NCBI RefSeq assembly: GCF_003934285.1
Contig: NZ_RQWJ01000002.1
Span: 434,001 to 498,000 of the forward strand
Source of the DNA: Brevundimonas fluminis
GTDB taxonomy: Bacteria > Pseudomonadota > Alphaproteobacteria > Caulobacterales > Caulobacteraceae
Reading direction: 5' to 3'
DNA: 64,000 nucleotides
Shown: piece by piece, positions 34,263 through 44,835 of the stretch
Position numbering within the stretch: position 1 is the first letter of the stretch
Layout of the letters: every line of letters starts with the position of its first letter
The notes under the pieces: model-generated
Databases searched by the model: none
The model's input: only the letters and a program-made list of their open reading frames with translations
What the model was told of the DNA's origin: nothing
Position numbers and translations under genes: made by a program

Positions 34263-35294
34263 ATGTCCCGTCCCCGCCTGGCCGTTCTGGCCGCCGTCCT
34301 GCTGGCCTCCTGCGCCGGCCCCACCCTGGTCATGGCCCAGGCCCAGGCGCCGCATCCGCATGCGGCCATCACGCTGGAGCACCGCATCCGCGCCCTGGAC
34401 GTGCTGGACCGCCGACTGGCGCATTACGTTCACGCCGATCTCACGCCCGCGATCCGCGCTCGACTGGCCGAGCGCCGGCCGCACTACCTGACTCTGACCG
34501 ACCCGGACGCGTTCCGCGGCGCGATCAACGCCGACCTTCATGAAGTCAGCGGCGACAAGCACCTCCAGGTCTGGGTCGAGGGCCGCAGCCGCGACGACGT
34601 GATCGCCGAAGGGCCGCCGCCGACCATGGAGCAGATGGCGGCCGAGGAGGCGCGCAACGGCTTCGGGGTGCGCGCGGCCCGGCTGCTGGACGACGGCACG
34701 GCCTATCTGGACCTGGCCTATTTCAGCGGACACCCGGAGGGCGGCGCGGCGATCGACGCGGCGCTGGCCCCCCTGCGCGACGCCCCGGCCCTGATCATCG
34801 ATCTGCGCACCAACGGCGGCGGGGGGGAGGCGGCCCTGTTGCGGCTGATGGGACATCTGGCGCCTCACCCCCTGCCTCTGGAGACCATCTTCTTCCGCCA
34901 CTGCGAGCCGGACCCCAATGATCGCGAGGGTTGTCTGCAGGACGGTCGTCGCGACGAGCAGATCCGCCGCGCCGACGCCGTGGCGGATCCCGCCTTTCCG
35001 ACGCGCCCGATCTACGTCCTGACCTCCCGGGACACATTCTCGGCGGCCGAGGCCCTCGCGTACGGCCTTCAGGCCCAGGGCCGCGCGACCGTGGTCGGCG
35101 AGGTCACGGGCGGCGGCGCCAATCCGTCGATCGCCATGGACCTCGGTCCGTGGTTCACGGTCATCATGCCCATCGCCGTGACCGTGCACCCGTCGACCGG
35201 AGGCAACTGGGAAGGCGTCGGCGTCACGCCGGACGTGGTCGTGCCGGCCGATCGCGCGCTGGAGACGGCGCTGGCTATTCGACGAGGGTCGTGA
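34263..35294 (+). CDS. S41 family peptidase (exported, CtpA/IRBP-like)
   Basis: This is a 343-aa protein with a signal peptide that looks like a lipoprotein signal (LLASCAGPTL, Cys17). The S41 core is seen as LIIDLRTNGGGGEAALL, YVLTSRDTFSAAEALAYGLQ with the predicted nucleophile Ser260, and VVGEVTGGGANP. There is no PDZ domain and the N-terminal helical domain resembles the IRBP/tricorn-like group. The gene follows a 141-bp gap with an AAGGAG before the ATG. It overlaps the convergent neighbour by 20 bp. Confidence 0.88.
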   Translation: MSRPRLAVLAAVLLASCAGPTLVMAQAQAPHPHAAITLEHRIRALDVLDRRLAHYVHADLTPAIRARLAERRPHYLTLTDPDAFRGAINADLHEVSGDKHLQVWVEGRSRDDVIAEGPPPTMEQMAAEEARNGFGVRAARLLDDGTAYLDLAYFSGHPEGGAAIDAALAPLRDAPALIIDLRTNGGGGEAALLRLMGHLAPHPLPLETIFFRHCEPDPNDREGCLQDGRRDEQIRRADAVADPAFPTRPIYVLTSRDTFSAAEALAYGLQAQGRATVVGEVTGGGANPSIAMDLGPWFTVIMPIAVTVHPSTGGNWEGVGVTPDVVVPADRALETALAIRRGS

Positions 35295-36015
35295 GGCGGA
35301 TCGTGACGAGGCGGTCTATGGGCGTCTCCGGCTTGAGACGCGACTCCTGCAGGGAACGGACGCTGGCGCGACCGAAACCGTAGCCGACGGGCCCCTCGGC
35401 CTCGACCTCGCAGTCGTCCAGCATCCCGCGCACCCGCGTCATGCAGGTGACCACGGCCCAGCCGGACACATGATCCCGGGTCGCCATTGCCGGAATGTGC
35501 ACGCGGCCCCGACGCGCCCAGGAGTCGTCGTCGAGCCGCAGGAATTCCGCCTCGTCGCGGTCGCTGACCAGAGGCTGGCCGCAGGCGGTCAGCAACCCCT
35601 CGATCGGCGCCTCGTCGGCGGGCGGCGTCAGGTCGACGCCGGCGGCCCGGTCGCCGAACCCGAACTGGAAGCGGGCGTCGGATCCGGAGGCCAGTCCCCG
35701 CATCAGATGCGCCGGCCGGTCGGCGACAAGATATCTCCCGTCCTCGGACCGGGCCCACTTCACGTCGCGCACGCGGCCTTCGCCGAAGCGGACCGCCCCT
35801 TCGATCTCCGGCACCGCGAGCTGGACGCCCTGCAGCAAAAGCTCGAGGGTTCCGCTCTGGCAGCGGCCGATCATCGCCACGCCCTGATCGGGGAACACGG
35901 CGTAGGCCAGTCGCACGTCGCCCGACTGCTGGGCGGTCCAGACCGGGGCCTGTTGCGCCGCGACCGGAGTGGCGGCCAGAACGACGACCATCGTCGAAAT
36001 CGCCGATATTCTCAT
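35275..36015 (-). CDS. Exported protein with a TonB-C-like C-terminal domain
   Basis: This is a 246-aa protein with a signal peptide (to about residue 20, ending VAAQQ). The C-terminal part (VTCMTRVRGMLDDCEVEAEGPVGYGFG, then a basic end with LKPETPIDRLVTIRL) resembles TonB-C domains of a kind common in Caulobacterales, with a Cys pair spaced by about 9 residues. The middle part is not recognised. It is coupled to the FAH gene: its ATG overlaps that gene's stop. Confidence 0.6.
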   Translation of the reverse strand: MRISAISTMVVVLAATPVAAQQAPVWTAQQSGDVRLAYAVFPDQGVAMIGRCQSGTLELLLQGVQLAVPEIEGAVRFGEGRVRDVKWARSEDGRYLVADRPAHLMRGLASGSDARFQFGFGDRAAGVDLTPPADEAPIEGLLTACGQPLVSDRDEAEFLRLDDDSWARRGRVHIPAMATRDHVSGWAVVTCMTRVRGMLDDCEVEAEGPVGYGFGRASVRSLQESRLKPETPIDRLVTIRLTTLVE

Positions 36016-37022
36016 CAGACCGCCTCCACCGTCTGTTCGATCGCGCCGAAGATCGAGTGGTGCTTCTCGTCCAGCATCTCGATGCGCACGACGTCGCCCG
36101 TCTTCAGGAACGGCGTCTCCGGCTTGCCGTGCAGCAGGGTTTCCACCGTGCGGAGCTCGGCGATGCAGGAATAGCCCAGCCCGCCCTGGTCCACCGGCTT
36201 GCCCGGCCCGCCGTCGGCGTCGCGGTTCGACACCGTGCCTGAGCCGATGATCGAGCCGGCGCCCAGAGAGCGGGTCTTCGCCAGATGCGCGATCAGGGTC
36301 CCGAAGTCGAAGGTCATGTCCACGCCCGCGTCGGCCTGACCGAACGGCTTGCCGTTCAGCTCGACCGTCAGGGCCCCGTGCAGCTTGCCGTCCTTCCACC
36401 GGTCGCCAAGGGCGTCGGGGGTGACGAAGACGGGCGACAGGGCGCTGGCCGGCTTGGACTGGACGAAGCCGAACCCCTTGGCCAGTTCCGCGGGGATCAG
36501 GTTGCGCAGCGACACGTCGTTGACCAGACCCACCAGCCGGATGTGCGACAGCGCCTCGTCGCGGCTCGCGCCCAGCGGCACGTCGCCGGTCACCACCACC
36601 ACCTCGGCCTCCAGATCGCAGCCCCAGGCCTCGTCCTTCAGGGGGATGGCGTCGCGCGGTCCCAGGAACCTGTCGGACCCGCCCTGGTACATCAGCGGAT
36701 CGGTCCAGAAGCTGGCGGGCATCTCGGCGCCCCGCGCCTTCCGCACCAGTTCGACGTGGTTCACATAGGCCGAGGCGTCGGCCCATTGGTAGGCGCGCGG
36801 CAGCGGCGCCGCGGCCTCGCGCTCGTGGAACCGGCCGCGCGGGGCCGAGCCGTGCTCCAGCATTTCCGCCAGATTGCGCAGTTCGGGTTCGCAACGGTTC
36901 CAGTCGTCCAGCGCCGCCTGCAGGGTCGGCGCGATGAGGAAGGCGTCGGTGTACCAGGCCAGGTCTTCCGAGACGACGACGAGGCGGCCGTCGCGACCGT
37001 GCTTCAGGGATGCGAGTTTCAT
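36015..37022 (-). CDS. Fumarylacetoacetate hydrolase family protein
   Basis: This is a 335-aa protein of the FAH superfamily. The N-terminal MKLASLKHGRDGRLVVVSEDL is the short FAH N-domain form. The C-terminal catalytic fold has EVVVVTGDVP, VNDVSLRN, SPVFVTPD, GSGTVSNRDADGG and IEMLDEKHHSIFG with the conserved metal ligands. It probably hydrolyses fumarylacetoacetate from tyrosine (family knowledge), and hppD in the same window fits, though the two are 23 kb apart. Confidence 0.9.
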   Translation of the reverse strand: MKLASLKHGRDGRLVVVSEDLAWYTDAFLIAPTLQAALDDWNRCEPELRNLAEMLEHGSAPRGRFHEREAAAPLPRAYQWADASAYVNHVELVRKARGAEMPASFWTDPLMYQGGSDRFLGPRDAIPLKDEAWGCDLEAEVVVVTGDVPLGASRDEALSHIRLVGLVNDVSLRNLIPAELAKGFGFVQSKPASALSPVFVTPDALGDRWKDGKLHGALTVELNGKPFGQADAGVDMTFDFGTLIAHLAKTRSLGAGSIIGSGTVSNRDADGGPGKPVDQGGLGYSCIAELRTVETLLHGKPETPFLKTGDVVRIEMLDEKHHSIFGAIEQTVEAV

Positions 37023-37045
37023 GACCGAGGCTTAGCCCGGCTTCG

Positions 37046-38131
37046 TCACAGCCGCCACCCCGGCTGAGCCCGCGCCATCGCCCATGCCGCGCGCTGCAGC
37101 TTCTCCACCGTGTCGGTGTAGGGCCCGCCCAGATTGGCCAGGGCCGCGAAGGCATAGCCCCCGGCCGTGCGGCACAGGAAGGCGGCGGTGCCCGGCAGGA
37201 TGCCCGTGTGCCACCAGGTGTCGTCTCCGTCCACCTGCCAGCCGTGGCCGAAGTCGGCCCCGGGATATGGAACCGTGGCCATCGACCGGGTGGTGTTCGC
37301 ATGCAGGGAATCCGGCACGCCGACGAATCCGTCGATGCGCGCCAGCAGGCGCAGCAGTTCCGTCGGCGTGGCGGTCCAGCCTCCGGCCGCGCCCAGCCTC
37401 CGTTGATCGTGCTGATGCGGCGGTCCGCCGGAGATGGAGACGTAGCCGCTCTCGTCGCGCGCCGGCGTTCTGTCGCCGATGCGCATGTCCCCGGCCCCGG
37501 ACGGCTCCAGCAGCTCGCGCCGCACCCAGGTCTCGTAGGCTTCTCCCGTCGCGACCTCGATCACCCGGCCCAGCAGGACGTAGCCGAGGTTGGAATACTG
37601 CTGTCGCGTGCCGGGGCGGGCGGTCAGCGGTATATCCGCCAAGGCCCGGGCGATCATCCGGTCGCGGCCAAGCCCGTCGATCCGCATGGTCGGATCGGTC
37701 CCGTCGTTGGTCCACCCCCCGCCCGTGTGGCTGAGCAGATGCTCGACCGTGATCTCCCGCGCCCACGGCGAGGCGGCGCCATAGGTTTCGCCCAGCCACG
37801 ACCCCGGACCAAAGATCCGGTCGCCCATGCCGATCCGGCCCCGCTCGGCCAGGGTCATGATCGCCGCCGCCGTGATCGGCTTCGACAGGCTGGCGATGCG
37901 CAGCCTGTGACCCGGGGTCAGCCGTGCGCCTTCCGGTCCCGTGCGGCCCCAGGCGCGGGCGAAGCGGACGCGCCCGTCCCGCGCCAGCGCCACCGACATG
38001 CCGGGCGCGCCCGTCAGCCCCATGAAGGTACGCGCGGCGTCGTCCGCGTCCCGGGCCGCGGCGGGCGCGGCCACGCCCAGCGTCGCGGTGGCCAGTCCTC
38101 CGGCGAGGATCCTCCGGCGGCTGAGGCTCAC
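37046..38131 (-). CDS. Exported serine hydrolase (beta-lactamase/class C PBP-like)
   Basis: This is a 361-aa protein with a Tat-like signal (SLSRRRILAGG, ending AAARD). The SxxK motif is Ser81-L-S-Lys84, the Tyr-x-Asn motif is YSNLGY and the third motif is WHTGILPG. This is the serine beta-lactamase/PBP4-type fold; most such proteins are peptidases or esterases of unknown substrate, so resistance is not implied. Its ATG overlaps the stop of the upstream His-rich membrane protein. Confidence 0.88.
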   Translation of the reverse strand: MSLSRRRILAGGLATATLGVAAPAAARDADDAARTFMGLTGAPGMSVALARDGRVRFARAWGRTGPEGARLTPGHRLRIASLSKPITAAAIMTLAERGRIGMGDRIFGPGSWLGETYGAASPWAREITVEHLLSHTGGGWTNDGTDPTMRIDGLGRDRMIARALADIPLTARPGTRQQYSNLGYVLLGRVIEVATGEAYETWVRRELLEPSGAGDMRIGDRTPARDESGYVSISGGPPHQHDQRRLGAAGGWTATPTELLRLLARIDGFVGVPDSLHANTTRSMATVPYPGADFGHGWQVDGDDTWWHTGILPGTAAFLCRTAGGYAFAALANLGGPYTDTVEKLQRAAWAMARAQPGWRL

Positions 38132-38865
38132 CTGTCCCAGACCCGCTTGCCCTCATGGTGATGATCGTCGGCGGGATCGTCGTGATGATGACCCTTGCCG
38201 CCGTGTCCGCTCTCGCGCGGCGGCATACGCGACAGCGCCGCCCGCGCCGCCTTCAGTTCGTCGACCCGGGCGCCGGACTGCGACCAGTGGTCGTGGAAGG
38301 CGCGCACCGCCTTCGCGATGGCGTCGACCTGCTCGTCGTGGCTCAGCTTGCGCGTTTTGGGCTTGTCGGCGGCCGGATCTGCGGGCGCGGGCGAGATGAC
38401 GGTGACCGTGTTCACGGTCACGGGCGATGCGGCCGCCGCGACCGGCCCGGTCTTCGCGCCGCCCGCGGGCCCCGGCTTCGCCTCCTCCTTCGCCTCCCCC
38501 TTCAGCGCTTCGTCCAGCGTCTTGACCTTGGCGCCCATGCCGTTGGCCACGGTGATGACCGGACCCAGCAGGTCCTCGATGACCGCGCGCAGGGCCTTCG
38601 CCTTCTCGTGCAGTCTGTCGCTGGGGGCCGACAGGGCCGCCTGCGCCGCCTTGAGGACCCTCTTGTGAATCTCCTTCGGGGCCTCGTCCGGCCCGTCGGC
38701 CGCGCCGTCCCTTCGGCCCATCAGCCATGCCAGAGCGGCCACGCCGAGCAACAGGAGCAGGAACAGCCCGGCCACGATCGGCTCGACGCCGAGGAACAGC
38801 GGCTCATCGACGCCGCCAAAGCCCGCGGCAGGGACTCCGAACTCGGGGGTGAAATCGCTCACCAT
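38128..38865 (-). CDS. Membrane protein with His-rich C-terminus, unknown
   Basis: This is a protein of about 245 aa, not recognised as a known family. One membrane helix lies near residues 26-50 (EPIVAGLFLLLLLGVAALAW), then a cytoplasmic helical part with KAAQAALSAPSDRLHEKAKALRAVIEDLLG, an Ala/Pro linker and a tail rich in His and Asp (KGHHHDDPADDHHHEGK), likely metal-binding. AGGAGG precedes an ATG at 38865 by only 2 bp and a GTG at 38862 by 5 bp, so the exact start is uncertain; the frame is open further upstream. It is translationally coupled to the serine hydrolase gene. Confidence 0.65.
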   Translation of the reverse strand: MVSDFTPEFGVPAAGFGGVDEPLFLGVEPIVAGLFLLLLLGVAALAWLMGRRDGAADGPDEAPKEIHKRVLKAAQAALSAPSDRLHEKAKALRAVIEDLLGPVITVANGMGAKVKTLDEALKGEAKEEAKPGPAGGAKTGPVAAAASPVTVNTVTVISPAPADPAADKPKTRKLSHDEQVDAIAKAVRAFHDHWSQSGARVDELKAARAALSRMPPRESGHGGKGHHHDDPADDHHHEGKRVWDR

Positions 38866-38997
38866 GACCTCCTGCGCCGACGCGGGAACCATGTTGACCG
38901 AGGCGGGCCGGCGATCAAGCCGGGATCGCGCGCGGCGCGAGGCCTTCGCCGCCCTTGAGACGCCGCCTGCCGTGCGATAGACCGGCCTCAGGCCATC

Positions 38998-39071
38998 GCG
39001 GGCATGATGTAGTGGTAGCCTGGCAGCTTCCCAAGCTGCTCGTGCGGGTTCGATTCCCGCTGCCCGCTCCA
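38998..39071 (+). tRNA. tRNA-Gly (CCC)
   Basis: The 74-nt cloverleaf has an encoded CCA. The acceptor GCGGGCA pairs with TGCCCGC, the anticodon stem GCAGC/GCTGC encloses TTCCCAA (anticodon CCC), and the T loop is GGTTCGATTCC. Confidence 0.96.
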
Positions 39072-39087
39072 GCCGCTCCCGTCGAAA

Positions 39088-40112
<1,025 letters not shown>

Positions 40113-40116
<4 letters not shown>

Positions 40117-40733
40117 CGGCCCAGCTCCTGCAGCGCGGCGCGGATGACGGCGGACAGGTCGGCGTCGTCGCCCAGCCGGATCAGGGCCTGATCCACCGCG
40201 CGGCGGGCGTTGACCTCGGCGACGCCGAGGCCGAGCAGGGCGGACACGGCCTCTCCGGTCAGGCTGGGAACGGCCGGGGCCGCCGCCGCGACGTGCACGC
40301 CGGGCGCCGACGGCGTGAAGGACACGTCGCCGAGCGGCTTGCCCTTCAGCTCGGTGACGATGCGCAGGGCCAGCTTGGGCCCGACGCCGTTCGCGCGCGC
40401 CACCGCCGCCTTGTCCTCGCGCGCCACGGCGGCGGCCAGGTCGCCGGGGGGCAGGACGTCCAGAACGCTCAGCGCCGCCTTGGGCCCCACGCCCTGGATC
40501 CCGGTCAGGGTGGTGAAGGCCCCCCGCTCGGACCGGTCGAGAAAGCCGTAGAGGCGCGGCCCACTCTCGGCGTTCCACACGTGCTCCACGTGCAGGGTCG
40601 CCTCGTCGCCCGGCGCGGGCAGGCGCTGCAGCGTGCGCGATCCGCAGGCGACGACGTAGCCCACGCCGCCGCAGTCGACGACGCAGTGATCGGCCTCGAC
40701 CTCCGCCAGGATGCCGCGCAGCCGCCCGATCAT
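40113..40733 (-). CDS. ruvA: Holliday junction branch migration protein RuvA
   Basis: This is a 206-aa protein: OB fold ([28 protein letters not shown]), tandem helix-hairpin-helix domain II ([36 protein letters not shown]) and a C-terminal RuvB-binding domain III. Start and stop overlap ruvC and ruvB. Confidence 0.97.
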
Positions 40734-41230
40734 GCCGCCAGTCCCGGCGCGCGGCGCACCTGCGCATGGGTGATGGCGACGGCCAGGGCGTCGGCGGCGT
40801 CGGCCGTCACGTCGCCGGCGGCGGGAAGCAGCCGCTTCACCATGAAGGCGATCTGGCTCTTGTCCGCATGTCCGGCGCCGACCACGGCCTTCTTGATCAG
40901 GTTCGGCGCATACTCGGCCACCGACAGCCCGGCCCGCGCGGGCGCCAGCATGACGGCGGCGCGCGCGTGGCTCAGCTTCAGGGTCGAGCCGGGGTTCATG
41001 TTGACGAAGATCTCCTCGATCGCGGCCTCGCCGCATCCGTGCGCGGCGCAGACCTCGGTCACGCCCTCCATGAGGGCCAGCAGCCGGGCCGACAGCGGGC
41101 CGCTCTCCGGCGGCCGGACGACGCCGTGGGCGATCCAGCGCAGACGCGAGCCGTGCGCCTCCACAACGCCCCAGCCGGTGCGGCGCAGGCCCGGGTCCAG
41201 TCCCAGAATGCGAGTCGCTTCGTTCGCCAT
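40730..41230 (-). CDS. ruvC: Crossover junction endodeoxyribonuclease RuvC
   Basis: RuvC is the Holliday junction resolvase. The 166-aa protein has the acidic tetrad pattern: Asp12 ([14 protein letters not shown]), Glu near residue 71 ([14 protein letters not shown]), then [13 protein letters not shown]. It is the first gene of the ruvCAB unit. No LexA box (GTTC-N7-GTTC) was found in the 46-bp gap upstream. Confidence 0.96.
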   Translation of the reverse strand: MANEATRILGLDPGLRRTGWGVVEAHGSRLRWIAHGVVRPPESGPLSARLLALMEGVTEVCAAHGCGEAAIEEIFVNMNPGSTLKLSHARAAVMLAPARAGLSVAEYAPNLIKKAVVGAGHADKSQIAFMVKRLLPAAGDVTADAADALAVAITHAQVRRAPGLAA

Positions 41231-41276
41231 CCGTTCCAGTCATGCCCGAAGGATGCCTAACGGACAATGACCGGCT

Positions 41277-41969
41277 TCAGTCGTCTCGCGGATCGAGGCT
41301 GAAGGCGCAGACGCCCGGCGTCGACGACAGGCGCTCGGCCAGGTCGGACAGGTCCGGATCGGCGGCGCGCACCCGGTATCCCACTCGCCGGGTCCCGTCG
41401 ACTTCAAGCCCGTGAAAGGTGCGCTTCAGCCGGCCGTCCAGACGCTCGAGCGCGGCCTCGATGTTGGGAAGCGCCTCGTGGTCTCCCGGGCGCCAGGTGA
41501 TGCAGACGTCCACCATGGTCCGCGACGGCAGCCGCTTGCTGATCAGCCGGAGCGCGATCAGGATCGCCAGCGTGAGCACCGTGGCCGCGCCGCCGAGGGC
41601 GAACAGGCCGGCCCCGAACGCCAGTCCCAGCGCCGCGGTGATCCACAGCGACGCCGCAGTGGTCAGGCCGTGGATCGAGAAGCCGGTCCGGAAGATCACG
41701 CCGGCGCACAGGAAGCCGATGCCGGTCAGAACCCCGTGCGCCATGCGGGTGGGGTCGGCCACGACCTCCGCGCCGGCGATCGGCAGGAACCGCCAGGCGC
41801 CCTGGCTGACCGCCATCTCCATCAGCAGGGCCGAGGCGAGGCAGACCAGGATGTGGGTGCGCAGGCCTGCGGCGCGGCCCCGCCATTCCCGCTCCAGCCC
41901 GATCAGGCCGCCCGCCGTCATGGCGGCGATCAGCGGCAGGGCGAAGTCGGGCAGGTCGGCGAAATCCAT
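41277..41969 (-). CDS. MgtC/SapB family membrane protein
   Basis: This is a 230-aa protein with five hydrophobic segments in the first 145 residues and a cytoplasmic domain. The MgtC signature GGLIGLEREWRGRAAGLRTHILVCLASAL and the GFLCAGVIFRTG turn are clear. Members are linked to magnesium limitation or, for SapB-like ones, acid resistance; I cannot say which applies. A GGAG lies 4 bp before the ATG. Confidence 0.9.
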   Translation of the reverse strand: MDFADLPDFALPLIAAMTAGGLIGLEREWRGRAAGLRTHILVCLASALLMEMAVSQGAWRFLPIAGAEVVADPTRMAHGVLTGIGFLCAGVIFRTGFSIHGLTTAASLWITAALGLAFGAGLFALGGAATVLTLAILIALRLISKRLPSRTMVDVCITWRPGDHEALPNIEAALERLDGRLKRTFHGLEVDGTRRVGYRVRAADPDLSDLAERLSSTPGVCAFSLDPRDD

Positions 41970-42011
41970 CGCTCCGTCAACGGAGGCTCGACGACGCAGG
42001 TTCCCGCGACG

Positions 42012-42785
42012 TCAGCCGCCGTAGGTCTCCCAGTCCGCGTCCGACACGTCTTCGTTCGAATAGACCTGCTGCACGTCGTCCTCGGCGTCCAGCGCGTCCA
42101 TCAGCTTGACCAGGGCGCCCACCGCCTCGCCCGACAGCGGCACGGTCGACTGCGGCTTCCAGACTATGGCCGTCGACTTGGGGTCGCCCAGCACCTTCGA
42201 CATCGCTTCCGCGACCTCGTTGAGATCCTCGAAGGCGGTCCAGATGGTGTGCCCCGGCGCGTCCTCGTAGACGTCCGGCTTGACCAGATCGCTCTCGACG
42301 TCCTGGGCCCCCGCCTCGATGGCGGCCTCCATGACGGCGTCCTCGGTGCCCGCCTCGGCCGGATAGTGGATCTTGCCGACCCGGTCCCACATGAAGGTGA
42401 CGCTGCCGGTCTCGCCCAGGGCTCCGCCGTGCTTGGCGAAGGCGGCGCGGACGTTCGAGGCCGCGCGGTTGCGATTGTCGGTCAGGACCTCGACCACGAA
42501 CTGGACGCCGCCGGGACCGCGGCCCTCGTAGCGGATCTCCTCCATGGCGTCGATTTCGCCGCCGGAGGCCTTCTTGATCGCCCGCTCGATGTTGTCCTTG
42601 GGCATGGACTCGGCCTTGGCGTTGTTCACCGCCAGACGCAGGCGCGGGTTCATGGCCGGGTCCGGCATTCCGGACTTGGCCGCCACGGTGATCTCGCGCG
42701 AGAGGCGGCTGAACAGCTTGGACCGCACCGCGTCGGCGCGCCCCTTGCGGTGCATGATGTTCTTGAATTTCGAATGGCCGGCCAT
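42012..42785 (-). CDS. YebC/PmpR family regulator
   Basis: This is a 257-aa YebC family protein starting [23 protein letters not shown], with [17 protein letters not shown] [13 protein letters not shown] and [18 protein letters not shown], the family hallmarks. Members act as transcriptional regulators or help ribosomes at polyproline stretches (family knowledge). A copy of the 42-bp repeat ends about 15 bp before the ATG, leaving only AAGAGA as ribosome-binding sequence. Confidence 0.95.
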   Translation of the reverse strand: MAGHSKFKNIMHRKGRADAVRSKLFSRLSREITVAAKSGMPDPAMNPRLRLAVNNAKAESMPKDNIERAIKKASGGEIDAMEEIRYEGRGPGGVQFVVEVLTDNRNRAASNVRAAFAKHGGALGETGSVTFMWDRVGKIHYPAEAGTEDAVMEAAIEAGAQDVESDLVKPDVYEDAPGHTIWTAFEDLNEVAEAMSKVLGDPKSTAIVWKPQSTVPLSGEAVGALVKLMDALDAEDDVQQVYSNEDVSDADWETYGG

Positions 42786-42800
42786 GGAAGTCTCTTGGTT

Positions 42801-42843
42801 GCCCTACCGCTCGCGACGCGGTCGCTCGCTGCTTGAGGGCGGG
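42801..42843 (+). repeat. 42-bp structured repeat, copy A (yebC leader)
   Basis: The sequence runs GCCCTACCGCTCGCGACGCG and onward to TTGAGGGCGGG. It can form an outer stem (GCCCT/AGGGC) and an inner hairpin (GCGAC-CGC-GTCGC on the minus strand). It is nearly identical to copy C at 59750 and lies in the likely 5' leader of yebC. Confidence 0.85.
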
Positions 42844-42949
42844 TTATGCGCGTGGCGACGGCATCTAGCGGAGGCCGCGGCGGCTGTCACGGCGCCGGAA
42901 CCGTGACCGTTCGCCGGGCATTTGAGGAGGCGCACGCGAGGAGAGCGCC

Positions 42950-43134
42950 ATGACCGCCCACGACGAGACCTGGATCGAGGACGACGAGGGCCAGGCCGAC
43001 ATCGTCGAATGGTACGAGGCGCGTCCCGTCACCGTCTCGACGGCCGCCGCCACCGGCTCCCTGATCGGCGCCTTCGCGCTGGGCGCCCTGGTGGCCGTGG
43101 GCGCCCTCGTGCTGATGGGCCGGCTGGACCTGGA

Positions 43135-43138
<4 letters not shown>
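42950..43138 (+). CDS. Small single-span membrane protein
   Basis: This is a 62-aa protein with an acidic N-terminus ([27 protein letters not shown]) and one membrane helix ([21 protein letters not shown]). GAGGAG lies 8 bp before the ATG. It matches no family I know and overlaps the convergent thioesterase by 4 bp. Confidence 0.65.
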
Positions 43139-43572
<434 letters not shown>

Positions 43573-43585
43573 GAGTCTCCTTTGT

Positions 43586-43627
43586 GCCCTGCCGCTCGCG
43601 CCGCGGGCGCTCGCTGCTTGAGGGCGG
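43586..43627 (+). repeat. 42-bp structured repeat, copy B (thioesterase leader)
   Basis: Copy B has GGGCGCTCGC where A and C have GGTCGCTCGC. The inner hairpin is GCGCC-CGC-GGCGC on the minus strand, so both sides of the stem changed together relative to copy A, a compensatory change. The outer GCCCT/AGGGC stem is intact. Confidence 0.85.
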
Positions 43628-43710
43628 ATCGTTTCCCCTGACGCGTCTGCGCGCGTTCGGGGGCAGCCTTGGGCTTGACGGACGCCGCGTCAAGCGGCCC
43701 GGATGCGGCC

Positions 43711-44835
43711 ATGGACATCCGCGCCGCCGTGCTGCGCGCCACGGGCGCCGCCAGACCCTATGCCGACAGTCGGCCGCTCTCGATCGAGACGGTGCGGCTG
43801 GATCCGCCGGGCCCGGAAGAGGTGCTGGTGGGGATCAGGGCCGCCGGGCTGTGCCACTCGGACCTCAGCGTCATCGACGGGAATCGGCCGCGCCCCTTGC
43901 CGATGGCGCTGGGGCACGAGGCGGCGGGGGTGGTCGAGGCGATCGGCGACGGCGTCGACGACCTGAAGCCTGGCGACCGCGTCGTGATGGTCTTCATGCC
44001 GTCCTGCCGCCATTGCGCGCCCTGCGGCGCGGGCCGGCCCGCCCTTTGCGAACCCGGCGCGGCCGCCAACGGCAAGGGCGAACTCCTGGCCGGCGGACGT
44101 CGCCTGCACGACGCGAGTCAGGACCTTAACCACCATCTCGGCTGCTCGGCCTTCGCCGAGAAGGCCGTGGTCTCGCGCCGCTCACTGGTGAAGGTGCCCG
44201 CCGACCTGCCGTTCGAGCACGCCGCCCTGTTCGGTTGCGCCGTGCTGACGGGCGTCGGGGCGGTGATGAACACCGCGGCGGTGCGGCCGGGTCAGTCGGT
44301 CGTGGTCGTCGGCCTGGGCGGGGTCGGTCTGGCGTCCGTCATGGGCGCGCTGGCGGCCGGGGCGTCTCCGGTGGTGGCCGTCGATCTGGCCGACGACAAG
44401 CTGGCGCTGGCCCGATCCTTCGGCGGCGTCGAGACGGTGAACGCCGCCGACCCGGACGCCGTGGAGCGGGTGAGGACCCTCGCGGGCGGAGGGGCCGACG
44501 TCGTTCTGGAAATGGCCGGGTCAGCCCGCGCGCTGGACGCCGCCTGGCGCATGACGCGACGCGGCGGGACCACCGTCACCGCCGGCCTGCCGCCGCCCGA
44601 CGCCGTCCTGCCGGTCAACATCGTGCAGCTGGTGGCGGAGGCGCGGACGCTGAAGGGGTCCTACATCGGCGACGCCGATCCGGAGCGTGACGTGCCCCGG
44701 TACGTCGAGCTGTTCCGTCAGGGCAGGCTGCCCGTCGACCGCCTGCTGACGAAGACCATCACGCTGGACGGGATCAACGCCGCGTTCGACGACCTCGCCG
44801 ACGGCCGAACCGTTCGCACGGTCGTCACCTTCTAG
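43711..44835 (+). CDS. Zinc-dependent alcohol dehydrogenase (class III-like)
   Basis: This is a 374-aa medium-chain dehydrogenase. The catalytic zinc ligands are Cys48 (GLCHSD) and His69 (LGHEAAG). The structural zinc Cys set is Cys99, Cys102, Cys105 and Cys113. The NAD fold motif is VVVVGLGGVGLASV. The ATG at 43711 is used; the frame is open 14 codons upstream through the repeat region. It overlaps the convergent ppk2 by 4 bp. The exact substrate is not clear. Confidence 0.9.
   Translation: MDIRAAVLRATGAARPYADSRPLSIETVRLDPPGPEEVLVGIRAAGLCHSDLSVIDGNRPRPLPMALGHEAAGVVEAIGDGVDDLKPGDRVVMVFMPSCRHCAPCGAGRPALCEPGAAANGKGELLAGGRRLHDASQDLNHHLGCSAFAEKAVVSRRSLVKVPADLPFEHAALFGCAVLTGVGAVMNTAAVRPGQSVVVVGLGGVGLASVMGALAAGASPVVAVDLADDKLALARSFGGVETVNAADPDAVERVRTLAGGGADVVLEMAGSARALDAAWRMTRRGGTTVTAGLPPPDAVLPVNIVQLVAEARTLKGSYIGDADPERDVPRYVELFRQGRLPVDRLLTKTITLDGINAAFDDLADGRTVRTVVTF

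Noticed and set aside
37046..38131. Antibiotic-resistance beta-lactamase
   Set aside because: SxxK, Tyr-x-Asn and HTG motifs are shared by esterases and peptidases of the same fold. Nothing points to drug hydrolysis. The same applies to 45638-46774.
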